Below, piece after piece: positions 16,085 through 24,635 of a stretch of DNA of 64,000 nt. The stretch covers positions 124,001-188,000 of the forward strand of contig CAVTCF010000001.1 in the NCBI GenBank assembly GCA_963733265.1, given 5' to 3'. Source of the stretch: PALSA-1006 sp963733265 (GTDB lineage: Bacteria; Pseudomonadota; Gammaproteobacteria; Burkholderiales; Gallionellaceae). The notes under the pieces were generated by a model. The model ran no database searches and was not told the origin of the DNA. It saw only the letters and a list, made by a program, of their open reading frames with translations. Position numbers and translations under genes: made by a program. Each line of letters opens with the position of its first letter. Within the stretch, counting starts at the first letter, position 1.

Positions 16085-17680
16085 TTAGGGCACCAGTTGA
16101 TCACGCAAAAATTCTTCATACGTACCGTGGTAGTCGTTCACACCTTTAGACGATATCTCGATAATACGCGTGGCGAGTGAGCTGACAAACTCGCGGTCAT
16201 GGCTGACGAATACCAACGTTCCTTTGAATTCCAAAAGCGCGGTGTTGAGCGCTTCGATGGACTCCATGTCCATGTGGTTGGTCGGTTCATCCATTAACAA
16301 TACGTTAGGTCGCGCAAGCATCAACTTGCCAAACATCATGCGGCCTTTTTCGCCACCTGATAGCACTTTCACGCGCTTTTTCACATCATCCCCGGAAAAT
16401 AACAGACGTCCTAGTGTGCCGCGCACCACTTGGTCATCATCGCTTGGTCCGCGCCAATCGGTCATCCAGTCCATCATCACTTTGTCTTCGGCAAATTCAT
16501 GCGAGTGATCCTGTGCGTAATAGCCGGGCTTGGCCTTATCGGCCCATTTAATAGTGCCGGTATCAGGCGCAAGATCGGCTGCAAGACAACGCAGAAGAGT
16601 GGTCTTCCCGATGCCATTCGGGCCGATGATGGCAACCTTTTCACCCGCGTCGATGCGGAAATTGACGTTGGAGAAAAGTACTTTGTCATAACCTTTGGAC
16701 AAATGCTGAACTTCGACTGCAACACGATGCAGCTTTTCGCGCTCATCGTACTCAAAGCGGATAAACGGATATTGGCGACTGGAAGGTTTGATGTCTTCGA
16801 TCTTGATTTTATCGATTTGGCGAGCGCGCGAAGTCGCTTGCTTGGCCTTGGAAGCATTGGCCGAGAAGCGTGCCACGAAAGCCTTAAGCTCGGCGACTTT
16901 TTCCTTGGCCTTGGCATTATCCGAGGATTGTTGTTCGCGCGCCTGTGTTGATGCCAACATGTATTCGTCGTAGGTGCCCGGATATACCGTGATCTTGCCG
17001 TAATCCAAATCAGCCATGTGTGTACACACGCTGTTCAAGAAATGGCGGTCATGCGAGATGATCACCATTGTTGAATTGCGCGCATTCAGAATATCTTCCA
17101 GCCAGCGGATGGTGTTGATATCGAGATTGTTGGTCGGCTCATCCAGCAGCAGAATATCCGGATCGGAAAACAGTGCCTGTGCCAGCAATACGCGCAACTT
17201 GAAGCCGGGAGCGACAGCGCTCATCGGCCCTTGGTGCAACTCTTGCGCGATGCCCACGCCATTCAACAATTCACCGGCACGAGCCTCGGCGGTGTAACCA
17301 TCGTATTCGGCAAAGGTGGCTTCCAGATCGGCAGCGCGCATGTAGTCTTCTTCGCTCGCATCGGGATTAGCGTAGATCGCATCGCGCTCGGACATCACTC
17401 CCCACATTTCGTTGTGGCCCATCATCACCACATCCAATACGCGTTTGTCTTCAAAAGCAAATTGATCCTGACTCAGCTTGCCCAAACGCTCACTTTTGTC
17501 CAGCATCACTTCGCCCGAAGTCTGTTCCAGATCGCGCCCCAGAATCTTCATAAAAGTGGACTTGCCGCAACCATTGGCACCGATCAAGCCGTAGCGGTTA
17601 CCGTCTCCGAATTTGACCGAGACGTTTTCAAACAGGGGCTTGGCCCCGAATTGCATGGTGATATTTGCAGTGGAAAGCAT
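16085..17680 (-). CDS. ybiT: ABC-F family ATPase YbiT
   Basis: A ribosome-associated ABC-F protein of 531 residues with two ATP-binding domains and no membrane segments. Walker A motifs are GANGCGKST (first) and GPNGIGKTT (second); both Walker B motifs read LLLDEPTNNLD or LLMDEPTNHMD. The linker between the domains is the charged P-site tRNA interaction region. Length and the insert after the first Q-loop (MWGVMSERDAIYANPDASEEDYMRAAD) match the YbiT subfamily better than Uup or EttA. These proteins act on stalled or starting ribosomes. It is the promoter-proximal gene of the operon with murI. Confidence 0.9.
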   Translation of the reverse strand: MLSTANITMQFGAKPLFENVSVKFGDGNRYGLIGANGCGKSTFMKILGRDLEQTSGEVMLDKSERLGKLSQDQFAFEDKRVLDVVMMGHNEMWGVMSERDAIYANPDASEEDYMRAADLEATFAEYDGYTAEARAGELLNGVGIAQELHQGPMSAVAPGFKLRVLLAQALFSDPDILLLDEPTNNLDINTIRWLEDILNARNSTMVIISHDRHFLNSVCTHMADLDYGKITVYPGTYDEYMLASTQAREQQSSDNAKAKEKVAELKAFVARFSANASKAKQATSRARQIDKIKIEDIKPSSRQYPFIRFEYDEREKLHRVAVEVQHLSKGYDKVLFSNVNFRIDAGEKVAIIGPNGIGKTTLLRCLAADLAPDTGTIKWADKAKPGYYAQDHSHEFAEDKVMMDWMTDWRGPSDDDQVVRGTLGRLLFSGDDVKKRVKVLSGGEKGRMMFGKLMLARPNVLLMDEPTNHMDMESIEALNTALLEFKGTLVFVSHDREFVSSLATRIIEISSKGVNDYHGTYEEFLRDQLVP

Positions 17681-17861
17681 GATGTTGCCTAAAAAATTAA
17701 GGCGCGCATTCTATCATTAGCTCACCATGCCGACGAATCATGTTAATTCTTAAGCGCTTTTTGAGATAAATGTGGAAATGACAAGCGGGCAAATAAGCTA
17801 CAGTTTCATATACCGCTAGCCATTCAGCTAGAATGTACGTCTAAAATTCTGCAAGCACACT

Positions 17862-19136
17862 ATGGTTCCGCATCTTACCACCGCACTAAAAGGCCCGTTG
17901 CTCGAATTGGAGCAACGCATTCTTAATGAACAGCCAACGATTGAACGCTGGCTCCGTACCCAGTGGCTCGAACATACCATTCCGTTCTACAGTTCCGTGG
18001 ACTTGCGCAACAGCGGCTTTAAACTGGCACCGGTTGATACCAATCTTTTTCCCGGCGGCTTCAATAATCTTAATCCGGTATTCTGGCCGTTATGCGTGCA
18101 GGCGGCGCAAAGCGCGATTGAGAAAATTTGCCCGGAAGCACGCGGCGTGTTGCTCATTCCGGAAAATCACACGCGCAACCAATTCTATTTGCAGAACGTG
18201 TCACAACTCAGCCAGATTTTACGCAGCGCCGGGTTGAAAGTGCGCATCGGCAGCCTATTGCCGGAAATTACCCAACCCACCGCATTACTCCTTCCGAACG
18301 GTGGCTCGCTAACGCTGGAACCGATAGTGCGCAAAGGTAATCGGCTCGCTATGGCAGACGGTTTTGATCCCTGCGTGGTGCTGCTCAACAACGATCTGTC
18401 GGCAGGGGTGCCGGACATCCTGAAAAATTTGGAGCAGAACGTGTTGCCACCGATAGAGGCAGGCTGGACAACACGACGCAAGTCGCAGCACTTTGCCGCC
18501 TACGACCGGGTGGCGGGAGAGTTTGCCAAATTGCTGAACATCGATCCATGGTTGATCAATCCTTATTTTGCCATGTGTGGCGAAGTCGATTTTCATGCGC
18601 GCACCGGAGAGGAATGTCTTGCTTTGCAGGTAGATACTGTTTTGCAACAGATTCGCGCAAAATATGCCGAATACGGCGTAAAGGAAGATCCCTTTGTCAT
18701 TGTCAAAGCGGATGCGGGAACCTACGGCATGGGTATCATGACGGTAAAAGATGCCAGTGAAGTGCGCGACCTAAATCGCAAACAACGCAACAAAATGGCC
18801 GTGGTGAAAGAAGGGCTGTCCGTCTCGGACGTGCTGGTGCAAGAGGGCGTATACACGTTTGAAACCATCAACGATGCGGTGGCAGAACCCGTGATTTACA
18901 TGGTTGACCATTTTGTGGTCGGTGGCTTTTATCGCGTACACACCGAGCGCGGTGTGGATGAGAATTTGAATGCGCCGGGCATGAGTTTCGTTCCCCTCGC
19001 CTTTGAGGATTGTTGTACTCTGCCCGACACAAATTGTGAGCCGGACGATGTGCCGAACCGGTTCTACGCTTATGGTGTGGTGGGAAGATTGGCGATGCTG
19101 GCAGCAGCGGTGGAATTGGAAGGTATGCAGCCATGA
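17862..19136 (+). CDS. gshA: Glutamate--cysteine ligase, Acidithiobacillus-type
   Basis: First enzyme of glutathione synthesis, joining glutamate and cysteine with ATP. The 424-residue sequence (FYSSVDLRNSGFKLAPVDTN, FPGGFNNL, VKADAGTYGMGIMTV) belongs to the proteobacterial GshA type first described in Acidithiobacillus ferrooxidans, distinct from the E. coli GshA fold family. It is usually followed by gshB. Here the next gene is an apbE-like gene overlapping by 4 bases, and gshB is not in the window. About 180 bp without a gene precede it. Confidence 0.92.
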   Translation: MVPHLTTALKGPLLELEQRILNEQPTIERWLRTQWLEHTIPFYSSVDLRNSGFKLAPVDTNLFPGGFNNLNPVFWPLCVQAAQSAIEKICPEARGVLLIPENHTRNQFYLQNVSQLSQILRSAGLKVRIGSLLPEITQPTALLLPNGGSLTLEPIVRKGNRLAMADGFDPCVVLLNNDLSAGVPDILKNLEQNVLPPIEAGWTTRRKSQHFAAYDRVAGEFAKLLNIDPWLINPYFAMCGEVDFHARTGEECLALQVDTVLQQIRAKYAEYGVKEDPFVIVKADAGTYGMGIMTVKDASEVRDLNRKQRNKMAVVKEGLSVSDVLVQEGVYTFETINDAVAEPVIYMVDHFVVGGFYRVHTERGVDENLNAPGMSFVPLAFEDCCTLPDTNCEPDDVPNRFYAYGVVGRLAMLAAAVELEGMQP

Positions 19137-20194
19137 TTCGGGGGCTTACTTTGCTATCCTTGGTATTGTTGCTTGCCGCCTGTGGCAAAGAGCCGCTCTA
19201 TCAGGAGCAGGCTTATGTGTTTGGCACGCAAGTGGATGTCAGTATTTATGGTGAAGACGAAGCAAAGGCAAGACAGGCGGTTGCTTCTGTGATGCATGAA
19301 TTTCAGCGTCTGCACGACTTGCTCCACGCCTGGAAGCCTTCGGAATTAAGCGCGCTGAATACAGCACTTGCACAGGGAAAATCAAAAGTAGTTGCGAGGG
19401 AAGTAGCGGAGATGTTGCAAGATGCCGCGCGCATGTCGGCGCAGTCCGGTGAATTATTTAATCCGGCAATCGGCGGCCTTATCCAGACTTGGGGATTTCA
19501 GGCAGACGATTTCAAGGCGATATTGCCGGATGAAAAAAAGGTTGCCGCGTTAGTAAAGGCGAATCCGCAAATGAGCGATTTGGTATTCTCGTCCACAACG
19601 ACTCAAGCCGTTTCTGGCGACGCGGGGATTTCGGTTTCCAGCCGCAACCCTGCGGTAAAAATTGATCTCGGCGGCTACGCCAAAGGCTACGCGCTGGATC
19701 GCGCCGCCGATATTTTGCTACAGCAGGGTATTCACAACGCACTTATTAATATCGGCGGCAATGTGCTGGCTCTGGGGCAGCATGGCTCGCGCTCGTGGCG
19801 TGTGGGCATCCAGCATCCGCGCAAACCCGGTCCGTTGGCGACGCTGGACTTGCGTGACGGCGAGGCCATCGGCACTTCGGGAGATTATCAGCGATATTTC
19901 GAGTTTAACGGCAAACGCTATTGCCATCTGATTGACCCGCGTAGCGGCTACCCCGCGCAAGGAACGCAGGCAGTTACTATCCTGACATATGGCAAAAACG
20001 CGGGCTTGTTATCTGACGGTTCTTCCAAGCCCATATTTATTTCAGGTGTGCAAGGCTGGCGTGCTGCCGCGCGCCAAATGCAAATCCCCGAGGCGTTGCT
20101 GATCGACGCCGACGGAGTGGTACACCTTACCGTTGAGCTGCAGAAAAGGCTAGAATTCACAGACAAGTCCACGGTCATCAAGGTCGAGCCATGA
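19133..20194 (+). CDS. apbE: FAD:protein FMN transferase (ApbE lipoprotein)
   Basis: Covalently attaches FMN to threonine residues of target flavoproteins such as Na+-translocating NADH dehydrogenase or RnfG subunits. The 353 residues start with a lipoprotein signal (LLLAACGK, lipid on Cys17), so the protein is probably membrane-anchored in the periplasm. Recognisable ApbE motifs are FNPAIGGLIQTWGF, KIDLGGYAKGYALDRA, NIGGNVLALG and the C-terminal metal site SDGSSKPIFISG, in which the usual threonine region is changed to serine. It overlaps gshA by 4 bp and the next small gene by 4 bp. No target flavoprotein gene is nearby. Confidence 0.92.
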   Translation: MIRGLTLLSLVLLLAACGKEPLYQEQAYVFGTQVDVSIYGEDEAKARQAVASVMHEFQRLHDLLHAWKPSELSALNTALAQGKSKVVAREVAEMLQDAARMSAQSGELFNPAIGGLIQTWGFQADDFKAILPDEKKVAALVKANPQMSDLVFSSTTTQAVSGDAGISVSSRNPAVKIDLGGYAKGYALDRAADILLQQGIHNALINIGGNVLALGQHGSRSWRVGIQHPRKPGPLATLDLRDGEAIGTSGDYQRYFEFNGKRYCHLIDPRSGYPAQGTQAVTILTYGKNAGLLSDGSSKPIFISGVQGWRAAARQMQIPEALLIDADGVVHLTVELQKRLEFTDKSTVIKVEP

Positions 20195-20391
20195 GTAATG
20201 ACGAACAACTGAAGCAGAACATTAGCCGCACGAAGGGGCTGCATGCATTGAAGCAGATACAGGCCATCGTGGAACAGGAAAATAAAAATGATGCGGATGC
20301 CGCACGTGCGTTACGCTGGTTGTTGCGGTATGGTTGGCTGGTGCTATTGCTGCTGGCCGCGATTCTGGCGCATTTAATGGGAGTGTATTAA
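20191..20391 (+). CDS. Small membrane protein between apbE and the PTS genes
   Basis: A 66-residue protein with a charged, helical N-terminal half and one C-terminal membrane segment (YGWLVLLLLAAILAHLM). I do not recognise a family. It overlaps the apbE stop (ATGA) and its own stop directly abuts the TTG start of ptsIIA, so it belongs to the gshA-apbE-PTS operon. C-terminally anchored topology is likely. Confidence 0.65.
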   Translation: MSNDEQLKQNISRTKGLHALKQIQAIVEQENKNDADAARALRWLLRYGWLVLLLLAAILAHLMGVY

Positions 20392-20823
20392 TTGGTTGGT
20401 ATTCTAATCGTTGCGCACAATGGTTTGGGCGATAGTCTGGTTGATTGTGTGCGTCATGTGATGGGCAGCACGCCGTCTAATGTTAAAGTTTTGTCGGTGT
20501 TGGCAACGGATGATCCTCTGCTAAAAGAAGCTGAAGGTCGCCAATTGGTTGAGCAGCTCGATACCGGCGCAGGTGTATTGATTCTATGTGATGTGTTTGG
20601 TGCCACGCCCAGCAACATCGCGCAAAGACTGCACCAGCCGGGGAGAGTCGAAGGCGTAGCCGGTGTCAATCTGCCGATGTTGTTGCGTGTGGTAGTGTGC
20701 TGTAACAACAAGTCGCTGGCTGAGATGGCGCAACGGGCGCTGGATGGAGGCCGCGAATGTATAGTTTCAATGAACTCGGAAACGAAGGGCTGTGATGTTG
20801 CAACAAAATGTGCTGATAATTAA
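20392..20823 (+). CDS. PTS EIIA component, mannose family (regulatory)
   Basis: A 143-residue EIIA-Man domain protein. The phospho-acceptor His9 lies in ILIVAHNGLGDSL and the fold motif LCDVFGATPSNIA is intact. No EIIB, EIIC or EIID genes follow, so this is the regulatory PTS of betaproteobacteria rather than a sugar transporter. The start is TTG: it directly follows the previous stop, and GGAG at 20379-20382 lies 9 bases upstream. Its end overlaps ptsH by 29 bases. It likely relays phosphate from EI and HPr to control carbon metabolism, storage or virulence-like traits in related genera. Confidence 0.9.
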   Translation: MVGILIVAHNGLGDSLVDCVRHVMGSTPSNVKVLSVLATDDPLLKEAEGRQLVEQLDTGAGVLILCDVFGATPSNIAQRLHQPGRVEGVAGVNLPMLLRVVVCCNNKSLAEMAQRALDGGRECIVSMNSETKGCDVATKCADN

Positions 20824-21064
20824 CAAGCTCGGTCTGCATGCCCGTGCTTCCGCCAAGCTAACCCAGCTTGCGTCACATTTTCCATGCGAGGTATGGATAA
20901 CGCGAAATGAGCGCCGTATCAATGCGAAAAGCATTATGGGCGTGATGATGCTGGCGGCGGCGAAAGGAACAACTATCTCCATTGAAACCAATGGCGAACA
21001 GGAGCAAGAAGCGATGACGGCAATTTTGGCTTTGATTAACGATTACTTCGGTGAAGGCTCATGA
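20795..21064 (+). CDS. ptsH: Phosphocarrier protein HPr
   Basis: A 89-residue phosphocarrier. The active His15 lies in NKLGLHARAS, and a serine at position 46 (AKSIMGV) corresponds to the HPr kinase site, although no hprK is in the window. An in-frame GTG lies at 20792, but ATG at 20795 has the better distance to GAAGGG (20784-20789). It begins inside ptsIIA and overlaps ptsI by 4 bases, a tightly coupled trio. Confidence 0.93.
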   Translation: MLQQNVLIINKLGLHARASAKLTQLASHFPCEVWITRNERRINAKSIMGVMMLAAAKGTTISIETNGEQEQEAMTAILALINDYFGEGS

Positions 21065-22788
21065 GTTTCGCACTGCACGGACTGCCTGTTTCGCACGGCA
21101 TCGCTATTGGCCATGCGCATCTTGTTTCTCATGCCACACTGGAGGTAACCCATTACGTACTTCCCAAGAGTCTGGTGCAAGTGGAAGTTTCACGACTAAA
21201 TGGTGCGCTGGAAACCACGCGCAATGAACTGATTGGATTGCGAGAGTTTCGTCCGCAACAAGCCGCTGCCGAGTTTGATGCATTCCTTGATCTGCATCTG
21301 ATGATACTTGATGACGAGCACATCAGTGCTGCCGCACGCGATATGATCGTGCGCGAACAGTGCAATGCAGAGTGGGCGCTGAAAACTCAAATGGAAACTT
21401 TGGTTTCCCAGTTCGAAGCTTTCGAAGACGCTTATCTGCGTGAACGCAAAACCGATGTAGTGCAAGTAGTAGAGCGTGTCCTGCAAACCATGAGCGGACA
21501 ACCCGGCCATGCGCCCCCCAGTTCACAGCGTGACAAAAATTTGATTTTAGTTGCGTATGACGTGAGCCCTGCCGATCTGATCCAACTCAAGTCACACGAG
21601 TTTTCTGCCATTTTGACCGACCTTGGCGGGGCGACCTCACATACCGCCATTGTTGCTCGCGGCTTGAACACGCCGTGTATCGTCGGCTTGCATCATGCGC
21701 GCGAACTCATCAAGGATAACGACATCCTTATTGTGGACGGTGAGCAAGGAGTCGTGCTGGTTAATCCGGACAAGCAACTGCTTGCCGAATACAAGCTGCG
21801 CCAAAGCCAGTTGGACTTGGAGCGGCAAAAACTCAAACGCCTTAAGACGGCACATGCAAATACGCTGGATGGCACGCATATCGAACTGCATGCCAACATC
21901 GAAATGCCGCAAGATATTGAGGATGTTAAGGAGAATGGCGCAACCGGAATCGGCTTATTTCGCAGTGAGTTTTTATTTCTTAACCGCGACGAATTACCCG
22001 GTGAGGAAGAACAATTTGAAGCGTATCGTTCGGTAGTCGAAGGAATGGAGGGCTTGCCCGTTACCATTCGTACCTTTGATTTGGGTGCAGACAAACAAAT
22101 CAAAAATGCGGCGCGGGTGGCCAGTAATCCTGCATTGGGCTTGCGCGCAATTCGATTGTGCCTGGCCGAGCCGCAACTTTTTCGTACCCAGTTGCGTGCA
22201 CTATTGCGTGCTTCTGCCTATGGAAATTTGAAGATTCTGGTACCGATGTTATCGGGCGTTACTGAGATCAATCAAACTCTGAATTTTATTGAAACGACCA
22301 AGCAAGATCTCACGGCTCAAGGGATCGCCTACAACCCGGAAGTGCAGATCGGCGGCATGATCGAGATTCCTGCTGCCGCACTGGCACTGAACGTATTTAT
22401 CAAAAAACTGGATTTTCTCTCCATTGGCACCAACGATTTGATCCAGTACACACTGGCGATAGACCGTACCGATGAAGAAGTGTCCCATCTTTATGATCCG
22501 CTTCATCCGGCAGTGTTGCATTTGCTGGCACATGTTATCAGCAGTGCAAACAAGGCCGATATTCCGATTTCCGTGTGCGGCGAAATGGCGGGCGAAGTTG
22601 CCTACACGCGCCTGTTGCTAGGCTTGGGCTTGCGCCAGTTTTCGATGAACTCGGCACAACTGCTTACTACCAAACAACGTGTACTCACCACCAGTCTGCC
22701 GGAGATACTGCCCATCACGCTCAAAATACTTCGTTCGGATGATCCGATCAGGATTCAGGAACTGTTGACGAAGTTGAATGCGAGTTAA
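21061..22788 (+). CDS. ptsI: PTS enzyme I
   Basis: Phosphoenolpyruvate-protein phosphotransferase, 575 residues, the normal length. Residues 1-225 hold the HPr-binding part and the phospho-His domain (GGATSHTAIVARG). The rest is the PEP-binding barrel with GIGLFRSEFLF, the arginine-containing LRAIRLCL, and GTNDLIQYTLA plus the catalytic Cys in VCGEMAGE. It is the last gene of the gshA-apbE-orf-ptsIIA-ptsH-ptsI run. EI, HPr and EIIA together make a complete regulatory relay without a dedicated permease. Confidence 0.96.
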   Translation: MSFALHGLPVSHGIAIGHAHLVSHATLEVTHYVLPKSLVQVEVSRLNGALETTRNELIGLREFRPQQAAAEFDAFLDLHLMILDDEHISAAARDMIVREQCNAEWALKTQMETLVSQFEAFEDAYLRERKTDVVQVVERVLQTMSGQPGHAPPSSQRDKNLILVAYDVSPADLIQLKSHEFSAILTDLGGATSHTAIVARGLNTPCIVGLHHARELIKDNDILIVDGEQGVVLVNPDKQLLAEYKLRQSQLDLERQKLKRLKTAHANTLDGTHIELHANIEMPQDIEDVKENGATGIGLFRSEFLFLNRDELPGEEEQFEAYRSVVEGMEGLPVTIRTFDLGADKQIKNAARVASNPALGLRAIRLCLAEPQLFRTQLRALLRASAYGNLKILVPMLSGVTEINQTLNFIETTKQDLTAQGIAYNPEVQIGGMIEIPAAALALNVFIKKLDFLSIGTNDLIQYTLAIDRTDEEVSHLYDPLHPAVLHLLAHVISSANKADIPISVCGEMAGEVAYTRLLLGLGLRQFSMNSAQLLTTKQRVLTTSLPEILPITLKILRSDDPIRIQELLTKLNAS

Positions 22789-22833
22789 GTTGGTCGAATC
22801 AATCGAATTCAGCGCACTAATAAATGGTCGATC

Positions 22834-23103
22834 ATGGATGAAAGCAGAATAAAACGGCTACTAATAATTCTTGCGATAAGTATCATCGCTATTTTGTTGA
22901 TTAAAGTCGCGTTGACTAAGACCTATAGCCAACTGAACAATGCCAGCGTTGCAAAGAAACAGGCTGCGGAAGCAGCAAAGGCATCCACGCAAGAACAAAT
23001 ACCCGCTGCCTCAGAAATTGCTGAAACTCCTGCGGCATTGAGTGTGGGCGAAGTAACAACGCAGAATTCGCCCCCTGCTTCGGCGGTGAGCGAAACTCGA
23101 TAA
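22834..23103 (+). CDS. Hypothetical membrane-anchored protein
   Basis: An 89-residue protein with one N-terminal membrane segment (LLIILAISIIAILLIKVAL) followed by a helical, Ala/Glu/Gln-rich tail and a Pro/Ser-rich end. No family recognised; such low-complexity single-span proteins are hard to assign. It lies 45 bp after ptsI and ends 14 bp before the convergent thpR. Confidence 0.5.
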   Translation: MDESRIKRLLIILAISIIAILLIKVALTKTYSQLNNASVAKKQAAEAAKASTQEQIPAASEIAETPAALSVGEVTTQNSPPASAVSETR

Positions 23104-23117
23104 ACCTTTTCTCAACT

Positions 23118-23660
23118 TCAACGCGACGAAAACTTCGCCAGCACCCGATAGTTCGCGCCTTTTTCATCAGGTGCCGATTGCACCAGCACAAAACTGTTCG
23201 CCCTCCAAATCACCTTACCCATTTCAGGCAAGGGAGCGTCGTTCCACTGCGCATGGCGCAGCAAGGTAATATGTGGCTGGTATTCTCGCTTTTCAAAATG
23301 AAAATGATGCTTGCTCAGGCGTTGTTCCAGAGCCTGCACCAGTTGCACTAATTGCGGCGGCACCGTGCTGGGTGCCGAATATACGATGTGATTGTGCCCC
23401 CAGTAGCGCGCCATATTCAGAGCGAGCTCAAAGGATTGCCACTCCACCCCCTGCGCCGCCAGTTGCAAAACTTCCAATCGATGCAACCCGACTTCGCCGA
23501 GAAACACCAGCGTAGCGTGCAGAGTGTAGTCGCGCATAACGCGCCCGCCGCAGATTTTATGCAGGCTTGGTTGCCATGCGGCAAGCGCAATGCGTTCTTC
23601 CTCGGTTGGCCACAGGGCGAAGAATACGCGGGCAGAATTTTCTATTGGTGACTGATTCAT
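23118..23660 (-). CDS. thpR: RNA 2',3'-cyclic phosphodiesterase
   Basis: 2H-phosphoesterase family enzyme of 180 residues that opens 2',3'-cyclic phosphates on RNA ends. Both HxT motifs are present: LHATLVFLG at about 47-55 and PHITLLRHA at about 129-137. The N-terminal RVFFALWPTEEER is typical of the bacterial ThpR/LigT subfamily. It is transcribed alone on the minus strand, convergent with the hypothetical gene before it. The biological role in bacteria is not settled. Confidence 0.9.
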   Translation of the reverse strand: MNQSPIENSARVFFALWPTEEERIALAAWQPSLHKICGGRVMRDYTLHATLVFLGEVGLHRLEVLQLAAQGVEWQSFELALNMARYWGHNHIVYSAPSTVPPQLVQLVQALEQRLSKHHFHFEKREYQPHITLLRHAQWNDAPLPEMGKVIWRANSFVLVQSAPDEKGANYRVLAKFSSR

Positions 23661-23760
23661 ATGGTGTCGATTAAGCTACTGCCCGCTAGTCTAATCCAAC
23701 CGGGTTGTATTTTTCGAAACACATACCCCGTAAAATATTGTCATGGGCAATTGGGTAATC

Positions 23761-23795
23761 TAGCAAGTTGCCTATATTTATCAACTTGCTATAAT
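23761..23795 (+). promoter_or_regulatory. mqsRA promoter with overlapping palindromic operator
   Basis: TAGCAAGTTG (23761-23770) and CAACTTGCTA (23782-23791) form a perfect 10-bp inverted repeat with an 11-base spacer. It overlaps a sigma-70-like promoter: TTGCCT (23768-23773), 16-bp spacer, TATAAT (23790-23795). MqsA antitoxins bind such palindromes and repress their own operon, so autoregulation is expected. The expected transcription start falls on or within two bases of the mqsR ATG at 23801. Confidence 0.78.
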
Positions 23796-23800
23796 GGCGC

Positions 23801-24106
23801 ATGGAAAAGAAAAAGCCGCATTACCCGCTGGATCTGGTCAAGCGCCTGATTGCGGACAAGAGCCGCGACCCGTTCACCCAAAGCGCCAAGAACGGCGCGG
23901 CGGAAATGGGGCTGGCAGCAGACGAATTGCGCGGCGTGGTGGAGGGGCTTAACGCGCGGGATTTTTACAAAAGCATGACCACACATACCAGTAGCAAGAT
24001 TTGGCAAGACGTGTATCGCCCGGTTACCCGACTGGGTGCGGCTTATGTCAAGGTGACGGTCTATCCGCAGGAAAATCTGATCGTGGTGTCTTTCAAGGAG
24101 TTATGA
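23801..24106 (+). CDS. mqsR: MqsR-family mRNA interferase toxin
   Basis: Type II toxin of the RelE fold that in E. coli cleaves mRNA at GCU sites. The 101-residue protein starts MEKKKPHYPLDLVK, has the central RDFYKSMTTHTSSKIWQDVYRP and ends VVSFKEL, all typical of MqsR. Toxin precedes antitoxin, the unusual order known for mqsRA. No ribosome binding site is visible, and the promoter lies so close that the transcript may be leaderless. The stop overlaps the first possible ATG of mqsA. The pair sits next to a broken AAA ATPase gene, a likely accessory patch. Confidence 0.93.
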   Translation: MEKKKPHYPLDLVKRLIADKSRDPFTQSAKNGAAEMGLAADELRGVVEGLNARDFYKSMTTHTSSKIWQDVYRPVTRLGAAYVKVTVYPQENLIVVSFKEL

Positions 24107-24108
24107 GC

Positions 24109-24507
24109 ATGAAAAAACTGAAATGTCCGGCCTGCGGTGGAAAAATGACGCGGGCGATTCAGGATTTACCCTATATCTACAAGGGAAAGACCGTGGTCGT
24201 TCCTGCTCTGGATGCGCTGGTATGTTCCGCATGCGGCGAGGCGCTGTTTGCTACACCGGAAGACGGCGCGCGCTATGACGCAGCCATCCGCGCCCATATT
24301 TCCGCAGTGAACTTGAATAGTGCACCGGATTTGCGCGCCATTCGCAAGCGACTGAATCTAACTCAGGCGGAAGCCGGACGCATTTTTGGCGGCGGAGTCA
24401 CCGCCTTCTCCCGCTACGAGCGCGGAGAAATCAAGCCGCCCGTGGCCTTAGTGAAGTTTTTTCAGGTACTTGATCGTCATCCTGAACTGTTGTCTGAGTT
24501 GAAATAA
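24109..24507 (+). CDS. mqsA: MqsA antitoxin
   Basis: Antitoxin of 132 residues with an N-terminal zinc domain (CPACGG at 5-10 and CSACGE further on) that binds the toxin, and a C-terminal Xre-type helix-turn-helix (LTQAEAGRIFGGGVTAFSRYERGE) that binds DNA. The start at 24109 is chosen because AAGGAG (24095-24100) lies 8 bases upstream; the ATG at 24103 overlaps the mqsR stop but is too close. It should neutralise MqsR and repress the operon through the palindrome at 23761-23791. Confidence 0.93.
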   Translation: MKKLKCPACGGKMTRAIQDLPYIYKGKTVVVPALDALVCSACGEALFATPEDGARYDAAIRAHISAVNLNSAPDLRAIRKRLNLTQAEAGRIFGGGVTAFSRYERGEIKPPVALVKFFQVLDRHPELLSELK

Positions 24508-24635
24508 GAAATCGGATGGGGTGGCTTGCGCATTGTTCCCGTCAGTCGCGCCGCATTCGGATATGCTGCAGAAATGGTCAAGTCTCACACTCACGATTTG
24601 CGCTCCGAAAATTCATAATACATGCAGCGTTAGCT

